Positions 29,001 through 33,254 of a stretch of 33,254 bases of DNA are shown one piece after another; positions within the stretch are counted from its first letter, which is position 1, and the number at the start of each line of letters is the position of its first letter. Under the pieces are notes generated by a model, which did not search any database, had not been told where the DNA came from, and saw nothing but the letters and a program-made list of their open reading frames with translations. This DNA is from Methanomassiliicoccales archaeon (GTDB lineage Archaea > Thermoplasmatota > Thermoplasmata > RBG-16-68-12 > SOIM01), in assembly GCA_004377185.1 (NCBI GenBank), contig SOIM01000032.1, positions 1 to 33,254 of the forward strand, in the 5' to 3' direction. The position numbers were made by a program, and so were the translations under genes.

Positions 29001-30185
29001 TATCACCAGGTCTGAAGAATTGACTGAATACACTCCGTATATGTTGTTTCTCAAGACATTACCAGTGACAATAGGACTGCTCTCTTCAACGTACATGCCG
29101 TACTGATTCCCTTCAATTGGGTTGTTCCCTGATATCAAGGGGGAGGAGCGATGTAGCCTAATGCCTGCCTCATTCGAGATGATGCTGTTGTTCATGATCT
29201 CCCCAGTGGAGCCATCCAGCACAATGCCATCTCCCCTGCTTCCAGCAACCAGATTCCCGGTAATGTTTGAACTTGATTTCAATAGGTATACACCCGAAAA
29301 GCCCAATGGTTTTCCATTGTCAGATATTACGTTACCATCGATGTCAGAGAATGAGCGGTCGGACAGGACGCCATACCAGGAATTGTCCGTGATGTTGTTG
29401 GATATCAGGGATACATACGAGTTTTGACCCAGGAATGCACCACTGTGACCGTTGAAGGTTATGTTGTTCTCAGATAGAATCGCATCAGAGGTGCTTCCGA
29501 TGTGCACTCCGTCATACCCGTTTGACATCAAGTCATTCCCATTTACCTGGAGCGAACTGGAGGAAAGCGCCAGGATGCCGTTGTACGAGTTCTCGGAGAT
29601 CACATTGTCTCGGATTGTCAAATTGGAACCCACCGCATGAATGCCCTGACCAAGGTTCCCCGTGATTGAATTGTTCTCTATCCTCATATTCGAATCCCTT
29701 GCGTAGATGCCAGAGTAAAGGCTCTTCGTAATGTTGCCGTTCAGTACGGCCGGGGAGGAACCTTCACATCTGACGCCTATCTGTGCGTACTCGATTAACA
29801 CGTGAGAGAGAACGCTCGTGTCATTGCTCGTGGCATTGAACTGGATGGAGCCCCAGTCCCCCGGCTTCTTGTAGTCCATGCCAGATGTGAAAAGAATGGA
29901 ATCGCTCTCGTTCCCCGATGCAATAAGGGAACCTTCAACGAAAATGCTGTATGGACCTTCGAACACCACCGAGGTTCCCGCCTCGATGATGAGACTGTCA
30001 CCAACGGGAACGAGGAAGTCCTTCGTGATGTAATGAGTCTCCGTGGCGTTCCAGAAAATGTCTCCTCTTCCCCTGGAGTTCAGGGTGTCCGAGGGCGGTT
30101 CACCGGAGAGAAGAGGGGGTGAAAGAACAGATAGGAAAAGAAGGAGAAATAGCAAGAACGAGGTGAAATGGCATTTCCGCCACAT
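23028..30185 (-). CDS. Giant single-pass surface protein with cytoplasmic HEPN-like domain
   Basis: This protein has 2385 residues from ATG 30185; a GTG at 30200 lies at the predicted transcript end and could be a leaderless start. Signal peptide (about 5-28). Ectodomain: parallel beta-helix 1 (45-405, NosD-like NxIxxNxxxGI turns), ten FG-GAP repeats (410-930, DWNNDGDFDLIAGG type), a second glycine-rich beta-helix (965-1185), five more FG-GAP repeats (1205-1455), four SbsA-type Ig repeats (Big_5; 1540-2000, FP-x-x-GQ-x-x-V and FDxEMD motifs) and one more Ig domain (2005-2105). Then a membrane helix (2110-2133), a charged coiled coil (2135-2215) and an alpha-helical C-terminus (2250-2385) starting ALLLVYFNALEAYLRDKL and containing Arg2346-x4-His2351 (RNSTAH), the HEPN signature. 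It lacks the C-terminal module of its neighbours. Ligand sensing coupled to an RNase or RNA-binding output is inferred, not shown. Confidence 0.9.
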   Translation of the reverse strand: MWRKCHFTSFLLFLLLFLSVLSPPLLSGEPPSDTLNSRGRGDIFWNATETHYITKDFLVPVGDSLIIEAGTSVVFEGPYSIFVEGSLIASGNESDSILFTSGMDYKKPGDWGSIQFNATSNDTSVLSHVLIEYAQIGVRCEGSSPAVLNGNITKSLYSGIYARDSNMRIENNSITGNLGQGIHAVGSNLTIRDNVISENSYNGILALSSSSLQVNGNDLMSNGYDGVHIGSTSDAILSENNITFNGHSGAFLGQNSYVSLISNNITDNSWYGVLSDRSFSDIDGNVISDNGKPLGFSGVYLLKSSSNITGNLVAGSRGDGIVLDGSTGEIMNNSIISNEAGIRLHRSSPLISGNNPIEGNQYGMYVEESSPIVTGNVLRNNIYGVYSVNSSDLVIKDNVITNAQGRDLVVGDEYGNVIQYYNNGESRYSRIGPLRTTDRAKIDAGLSAYPSSVDLDGDGRQDLVVGNQQGFFRYFRNTGDGYEDMGLLTNRTPIADLKVESYAHPFVVDYDSDGDLDLFIGQGDGNISYFENDGEGIFIFKWLLNLDGVDLGSMAAPYLEQWIGDEDLDLVAGGADGDLGYWAGTDADKPLFVGLGFMKYQNDSTKIFVPTNSSPLYVYWNNDTVFDLIVGDGEGNLSYYEGESNTTFKTGVPVRLSSGPTLNVSRNSVPALGDWNKDGFGDIILGGDDGFVLYCENAGNNTFRNPMRFRDSGGDIRLGNWSAPFVVDWNVDGVFDLVVGDAEGNLTLFLGTEPGNVNLSDGRLLQTKGQPTYITTLGWSAPAFVDWNNDGDFDLIAGGSNGTISYYENDGTNEFVFQWNLSSELSELDVGFRSAPSLVDWDSNGTLDLLVGDLDGYVHRFERIEGDLRDLKNWGKMVADGSPILVGERSVPCPSDLDEDGDLDLLVGDNSGLVHRFEREDGLLYYRGYLRSDSQNLTVDGFSAPLILGWESSSTDYEIMNGMHFENTTATIVDNDVIRGGGGGYAIYASNSSIVIDNNGWVAGGKGLYGGGTNNKSSSGGQGILAWESSIFLSRTKVQGGDGSDTSTQNLEGGDGGIGIEVKGGGLKVLNSSVGGGAGRTGILTRGVDGVGISIQDIAGVFTDSSSIRGRTAFLVSNTSIYLRNSHVSSIEHSFDLGNTSTAVSMNTSFDKSKVLLRDLLSTMTVGWHLDVLALDNFSNPVPKANLTVWPATFTSMGELNLNPAISGYASPVVANLTLPTSVDLLVGDATGNVSHYKWNAGQFVYNGTLNKPGGVPVGVPGPCSPFLADWNGDEKLDLFLGAGNGTISFFNNSGNGIFNDSFFLRLEGGTPINVSDDAVPRIIDWDQDGDVDLIAGGNGYITYFENNGSDYFLPGVRLNADGSEIRHGSWSSPLLTDFDLDGLTDLLVGTSNGLALLYLNASNEFRLGGHLKTNNSLLHDIDVGNRSVIATMDVNGDGYQDLLVGNSDGEILWFMSNRYAGNVSLYTDLDGYAIGIPVVEYEQRDINGDTDGEDEGERTYLSPSGIVASRCGGVGNAAPLPYLEEYLSITIQMNIDVSACPPIVHSTFPYQGQKDVPVSSDIIITFDKEMDTSSVNGSLSYAPPLFDTPNWLSNRTVQLDVGTKKFNTEYTVTISGNIANDTFGRGLDGNTNGTSDGSPDDDFVFRFTTESIPRVTSHNPDGPGQPTESVVSVCFNKSMNKSSVEQLLTIIPSVEMTFWWDWKGTCLYADGDLEFGTTYTLTISGDATDINGNTLDGNGDGILQGGDVDKYEWQFSTVTDSILPQVVSTFPTNGQEQVDLDIIITVDFTEQISSDSLRTGLVADGDDFVWDAGIEPGHIPLQDFGIFSINGNVLTISQASLEYKTTYWFTLSGNTATGLKDLAGNPLDGNENGTAEGSPADDYVFTFTTVDPVPPKVVFTFPTHGQMDVPLEVTIRAIFDDEMDARTLNDSTVLLMDPYHTSIDVNASYSPSNNTLLLTPENRLNYSTTYEVVISAEVRDTSQNPLDGNGDGIGGDEFVWNFTTVPDVSPPSLQILSPGNNTLFTIGDVVNISGIATDSDRIDRLEIKIQFGNWRDIFGSLNEADDSWFYEWRTQGQVAGEYRIQVRATDPSNLTTTDEIIIRLQEPVTPYPLWIPALITIIILVSATFSYRYFRSTQTERDKVAEQRKAELEEMLKKLDEEHETLAKRAREIEAKEMDLETKEIYLRDLDSHYQSLAQSLFERERIDISAGERIVAQEMGENLHEIKRHEKAYILLSEAEASEAGEMTKKLPESGKKALLLVYFNALEAYLRDKLREMIPSGATILLGERGHINTRSRGWEEKWSALSLGTLTHAIDHNMHFFVEDEEQWEETQRLMRETIDIRNSTAHPSEANPDVLDVREKVYSAIQSLSEILKRPRKLKR

Positions 30186-30224
30186 TGGGAATTTTGGCAC
30201 GGATATTGCTGAGAGAATACAGTC

Positions 30225-30232
30225 GATAAATA
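30225..30232 (-). promoter_or_regulatory. TATA box of the giant HEPN-tailed gene
   Basis: TATTTATC on the minus strand. A start point about 26 nt downstream falls at about 30202, almost on the GTG at 30200 and 17 nt before ATG 30185. No ribosome site precedes either codon, so the message may be leaderless or nearly so, unlike the other genes here. The same octamer precedes the neighbouring 200-residue gene. Confidence 0.55.
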
Positions 30233-30285
30233 CTTTCCGTCAAACATACCGAGATGAGAATCCCAATGAACCTATCCCCCAGAGG

Positions 30286-30888
30286 TCACCAATCTCTCGT
30301 GATGAACCAAGAACTCCATGGTTGGTCAAGATGATTGCCCTTCACATCCCTGCATTCGGTTGTTACATTGATCCAGTATTTCGTGTTTGGCTGCAGCCAC
30401 TCCTCTTCCACACCCCTGTTGACGGGGCCATAGATTAATGCGCTGAGACCCCAATCTCCATATCCAATAACACCATTGATTGATGGCTCGACCGAAAACG
30501 ATCTATTGCATGAGTCAAAGTCGAGTGAAATGTTCATTGTATGCCATTTGTCGAAATAGACGGTAGGTTGGGCGAAAGGGTAGGCAGTTGTGTTCCCATT
30601 CACTGGCGCAACTCTTACTATCTTAAGAGGATAGGGCGGTTCTTCCGGTTCCGGGAGCCAGTAGGGAGAGGTACCGATCAGAGCACTGATGATTATGACG
30701 GTCACGAAGATGGCGATAGCCCTCTTCCCTGAGCCGAAGAGTTTCCCACAATGAGGACACCTCCAGTTCCAGTCATGCACCGTCCCCCCGCAGTAGAAAC
30801 ACTCAAGCAGGTCTTCCGACTTTGATGTCCTAGCTCGTTTGCTGGAAGTAGCTTCTTTCTTTCCAGTTTTCTTCTTCTTGTAGGCCAT
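30286..30888 (-). CDS. Zinc-ribbon, one-helix membrane protein with outer Ig-like domain
   Basis: This protein has 200 residues from ATG 30888; a TTG at 30897 is the alternative, and neither has a well-placed ribosome site. The N-terminus is strongly basic (YKKKKTGKK and KRARTSK), followed by a zinc ribbon C-x2-C-x10-C-x2-C (ECFYCGG ... CPHCGK, about residues 30-47) and one membrane helix (about 57-73). The remaining 120 residues are outside and resemble a single SbsA-type Ig domain (Big_5), ending with the WSSWFITRDW strand. The same Ig family forms the stalk of the giant protein encoded next. With positive residues and zinc ribbon inside and Ig outside, it may bind nucleic acid or a protein in the cytoplasm and contact the surface layer. 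No enzyme motif is seen. Confidence 0.8.
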   Translation of the reverse strand: MAYKKKKTGKKEATSSKRARTSKSEDLLECFYCGGTVHDWNWRCPHCGKLFGSGKRAIAIFVTVIIISALIGTSPYWLPEPEEPPYPLKIVRVAPVNGNTTAYPFAQPTVYFDKWHTMNISLDFDSCNRSFSVEPSINGVIGYGDWGLSALIYGPVNRGVEEEWLQPNTKYWINVTTECRDVKGNHLDQPWSSWFITRDW

Positions 30889-30962
30889 AAGAACCAATCC
30901 TACCTACCGTAATCTCTTGCAGACTACTTTAGTCTCTCAATGTAAGTAGTGTTTTCTAGATA

Positions 30963-30970
30963 GATAAATA
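30963..30970 (-). promoter_or_regulatory. TATA box of the zinc-ribbon membrane protein gene
   Basis: TATTTATC within AAAAATATTTATCTATC on the minus strand. The predicted start point near 30940 gives a leader of about 50 nt. It is identical to the octamer in front of the giant gene, suggesting similar or shared control. Confidence 0.6.
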
Positions 30971-31127
30971 TTTTTGTACCACTTCGAAAGGATTCTGTTG
31001 ACAACCTCGGGACCACCCTGGACAGTTCTCTGTCGTTGAGTGCTCTGCTATCCTCTTATTGTCCTTTTTCTATTGCGTACGGAGGCGGTTGGACCAGGGA
31101 TATTCTCACGTGTGATAACTCAACAAT
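30971..31127. other. Divergent intergenic region between opposing promoters
   Basis: About 160 bp separates the minus-strand TATA box at 30963-30970 from the plus-strand box at 31128-31138. It is pyrimidine-rich in the middle (31040-31075). I see no gene, tRNA or clear repeat here. Confidence 0.6.
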
Positions 31128-31138
31128 CTTTATATATC
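31128..31138 (+). promoter_or_regulatory. Strong TATA box of the plus-strand surface protein gene
   Basis: CTTTATATATC is the best archaeal TATA match in the window. A start point about 26 nt downstream falls near 31160, which gives a leader of about 180 nt before ATG 31340. This fits a strongly transcribed gene. Confidence 0.7.
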
Positions 31139-31164
31139 GCTGAAGTCATATTAGGTTCAACATC

Positions 31165-31179
31165 GAGCAAGAAATGCTC
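31165..31179 (+). promoter_or_regulatory. Hairpin at the predicted 5' end of the plus-strand transcript
   Basis: GAGCA, loop AGAAA, TGCTC form a perfect 5-bp stem that begins within a few nucleotides of the predicted start point. It could protect the messenger end or be regulatory. The stem is short, so chance is not excluded. Confidence 0.4.
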
Positions 31180-31284
31180 TGTTATGAGTCCTGGGGAAGG
31201 AGGGGAGACCAATCCCAAAAACAGAACACTCTCACCGAGTATGCGGTTATGACGATTCTTTTCACAGTCAACTTTTCATAAGGA

Positions 31285-31320
31285 GCGCCGAGGTGGGGCG
31301 CCATGAGGAAATACCAATAA
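31285..31320 (+). promoter_or_regulatory. Leader hairpin and five-codon upstream ORF
   Basis: GCGCC (31285-31289) pairs with GGCGC (31297-31301) around a loop holding the ribosome-site-like GAGGTG. Two nucleotides after the stem an ATG opens a five-codon frame (MRKYQ, 31303-31320) whose stop lies 5 nt before the main AAGGAGGAGGG site. It looks like a translated leader or ribosome-loading element, but there is no homologue to compare. Confidence 0.35.
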
Positions 31321-31325
31321 GCCTT

Positions 31326-31336
31326 AAGGAGGAGGG
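31326..31336 (+). promoter_or_regulatory. Strong ribosome binding site fixing start 31340
   Basis: AAGGAGGAGGG ends 3 nt before the ATG, with its AGGAGG core 6-7 nt away. This is the strongest site in the window and supports high translation. Confidence 0.8.
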
Positions 31337-31339
31337 CAA

Positions 31340-33254
31340 ATGAAATGGAAATACGCGGCAGTTCTAGCATCATTCCTGATGGTATCAATGGCCTTCGCAG
31401 CAGTTGCTGCTGCAGAGGACGATGCGCCAGTCGCTCCAGCGATGACACCCTACGAGAACTATATGTTCGCGAGGGCTGACCTCGACGCACTGGAAGCAAA
31501 GGGAGTGGTGCCACACAACAATCCCGACGATAACGGCTTCTCGTACACGGACGGACCCTTCCCGGAATTCCAAGATGATGGAAGTCCGCCCGGAGTCAGT
31601 GATCTGCCACCATTCGACCACTATGTGTCAGATCTCTTTTGGATGACTCCAAACGGACCTGGTGGCTGGTGGTCAAGTGATGCCACTGGTGGTGCCGGGG
31701 AATTCGCGGGTGGTGACACTCACGAATCATGGATCGGCGACCAGAACGGAAATGGCATCATAGAGTGGATAGTTGGCTTCAGTGACAGGGAACGTGGTTG
31801 GAACGGTGTGGACGACGACGGTGACGGCTGTATCGATGAGAAGACATACGGTCTTGGGGGCAGTCCTTATGCACCTCAGTTCGGATGTGACATGATTCCC
31901 GACCAGATCGTCTACTACGAGACCGGCGGTCTAGCCGATGCAGGCGGTGACACTGGAGACCTTCTCATAAATGTGGACTGGTACTCTGCAATACAGGCTA
32001 CCGAGGTCTACAGGGCGTACGTCTCACCGAGGTGGATGGCCTACCAGCTCCGAGGCTTCACAAACTATCCTCAGATGGCAGGGGAGTTCATCTCCTACTA
32101 TGCCTATGAGGGTTCGAACGGTGTGAACGCCAACCCGGAGATGGACAGCGACATGTCCGACCAATATGTCGGAAACATAGACGCGAGAGGCTTCCCCGGA
32201 AGACCACCTGTCGACACAGCTTGCGCTGCTGGCTATCAGCTCTACATGGGTATTACCTTCATGAGAGACGATGGCTGGGTTGTCACAAGCTTCGAGCTCT
32301 GGGAGTGGCAAGATGCCAACTCTGACTGGAACGGAGACGGCGACACGAATGACTACGTCAGTGCATACTACGCCATTGACCCCGTCACGGGCAGTTGCAG
32401 GGACAACGTGGTGAACACCGGTGTTTACGGAGAGTATCCGAGGAACACTGGAGTCCTGTTGACCCCTGGTTTCACCTACGAGAACAATGACGGTCGAGAC
32501 TGGGACCAGGATGGCTACATGTACGAGTACATGCAGCTCTACCACGATATCGAGAGCACCTGGGCCATGAAGGGCCATGTCTACACGTCGTACACGTTCA
32601 CGGCACCCGTCCCCGCATGGGGATTCGGATGGTGGGCTTTGTACAACGACTACTACCAGTTCCAGACCTTCCCGCTGAAGTTCGGCGGGTCGTTCTACAG
32701 ATACCTCGGTGGAGCACAGAGATACCAAACCTACCACTTCCTGGTAGCAGATGAGGACGGTAACCGACACACAATGCTTCCGCACTATTGGTCTGGAAAG
32801 GGCTATCCTGGCATGACACCTGGTGGTGAGTGTATCGCCATATGGGACCGAGAATCCAACTACCAGGCTCAGAACATCGATCTCGTAGGGACCATAGCGG
32901 ACGCAAACGGTGACGGAGACACATCGGACACGCTGAACTTCATCTACTGTCCGGACGGAGCAGGTGGCGGTTCGTACATTGTCGAGCCGACATCCAAGTT
33001 CGCCAAGGGATTGTACACGGATCCAATACCCATCCTATCAGTGGGTTACCTGTACTACGCTTCAGATGGTGTAGCAGGTGGACTGGTCCATATACCGTGG
33101 TTCTTCACTGAGTACTACCTCAGCGACGATGCCTTCGGAAACCTACAGAACAACGGTTTCGTCTACTACCACATCTACTACTGGCTACAGCTGACCAAGC
33201 CGGAGTTCGAGTTCGTTGGCTCAGTTGAATGGGCATTCACTGGTGATGTCCAGC
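31340..33254 (+). CDS. Abundant-looking secreted surface protein, C-terminus missing (S-layer candidate)
   Basis: The frame is open from ATG 31340 to the window end, giving 638 codons. A clear signal peptide (residues 1-24, MKWKYAAVLASFLMVSMAFA core) is followed by an acidic, aromatic- and glycine-rich protein. I see at least five Asp/Asn loops of the DxDGDG or DxNGNG kind (DQNGNGIIE, DDDGDGCIDE, DWNGDGD, DWDQDGY, DANGDGD), which usually bind calcium, and six cysteines that may form disulfides. I find no Asn-X-Ser/Thr sequon in 638 residues, in sharp contrast to the minus-strand proteins. I do not recognise the family. The strong TATA box, strong ribosome site, long structured leader and preference for TAC tyrosine codons suggest high expression, as for an S-layer or sheath subunit. 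Function is inferred. Confidence 0.85.
   Translation, partial: MKWKYAAVLASFLMVSMAFAAVAAAEDDAPVAPAMTPYENYMFARADLDALEAKGVVPHNNPDDNGFSYTDGPFPEFQDDGSPPGVSDLPPFDHYVSDLFWMTPNGPGGWWSSDATGGAGEFAGGDTHESWIGDQNGNGIIEWIVGFSDRERGWNGVDDDGDGCIDEKTYGLGGSPYAPQFGCDMIPDQIVYYETGGLADAGGDTGDLLINVDWYSAIQATEVYRAYVSPRWMAYQLRGFTNYPQMAGEFISYYAYEGSNGVNANPEMDSDMSDQYVGNIDARGFPGRPPVDTACAAGYQLYMGITFMRDDGWVVTSFELWEWQDANSDWNGDGDTNDYVSAYYAIDPVTGSCRDNVVNTGVYGEYPRNTGVLLTPGFTYENNDGRDWDQDGYMYEYMQLYHDIESTWAMKGHVYTSYTFTAPVPAWGFGWWALYNDYYQFQTFPLKFGGSFYRYLGGAQRYQTYHFLVADEDGNRHTMLPHYWSGKGYPGMTPGGECIAIWDRESNYQAQNIDLVGTIADANGDGDTSDTLNFIYCPDGAGGGSYIVEPTSKFAKGLYTDPIPILSVGYLYYASDGVAGGLVHIPWFFTEYYLSDDAFGNLQNNGFVYYHIYYWLQLTKPEFEFVGSVEWAFTGDVQ

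Noticed and set aside
31040-31252. 70-codon plus-strand frame before the abundant gene
   Set aside because: Its start lies upstream of the TATA box, so only its last 22 codons could be on the transcript, and these have no ribosome site. It is treated as part of the leader.
32024-32785. 253-codon minus-strand open frame
   Set aside because: It is antisense to the plus-strand secreted protein. It is Val/Arg-rich without recognisable motifs, as expected from the complement of a codon-biased gene.
1-33254. CRISPR array, tRNA, insertion sequence or prophage
   Set aside because: I saw no regularly spaced direct repeats, cloverleaf-like stretches, transposase motifs or phage genes. The repeats present are protein-domain repeats inside genes.

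Overview
This window looks like a surface-protein island from an archaeon. The gene set is almost entirely secreted or membrane-anchored proteins, many rich in Asn-X-Ser/Thr sequons, built from CARDB, FG-GAP, von Willebrand A, lamin-tail-like, parallel beta-helix and SbsA-type Ig modules. Start sites have TATA-like boxes at an archaeal spacing and GGAGG-type ribosome binding sites. The style suggests Thermoplasmatota, but there is no phylogenetic marker gene in the window, so this is an inference. I see no rRNA, tRNA, CRISPR array, transposase or phage gene.

Layout. From 1 to 30,888 every gene is on the minus strand, so transcription runs right to left. In transcription order: a 200-residue zinc-ribbon membrane protein with an outer Ig-like domain (30286-30888); a giant 2385-residue single-pass protein (23028-30185) with beta-helix, FG-GAP and Ig-like ectodomain, one membrane helix, a coiled coil and a cytoplasmic HEPN-like domain; two von Willebrand A surface proteins that share their C-terminal two thirds but differ in their heads (17704-22950, 13281-17546); an FG-GAP plus seven-bladed-propeller protein (8087-13189); a CARDB receptor-like protein with an acidic cytoplasmic tail (5319-7997), translationally coupled to a small RING/PHD-like zinc-finger protein with two membrane helices (4866-5318); a CARDB protein with two glutamine-amidotransferase-like domains (730-4767); and the N-terminal 200 codons of a paralogue of the last (1-601). 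On the plus strand, a strong TATA box at 31128-31138 drives a gene with a leader of about 180 nt, encoding an abundant-looking acidic, calcium-loop-rich secreted protein (31340 to the window end, partial).

How they may work together. Four of the large secreted proteins end in a shared C-terminal module instead of a membrane helix. The two with membrane helices lack that module, so the locus seems to use two anchoring strategies. Three proteins place zinc fingers or a HEPN-like domain in the cytoplasm behind an outer or membrane part, which would suit signalling from the surface to the inside. That last point is inference. The most notable item is the giant ectodomain-membrane-coiled coil-HEPN protein with an intact R-x4-H motif, which could be a surface-sensing RNase.
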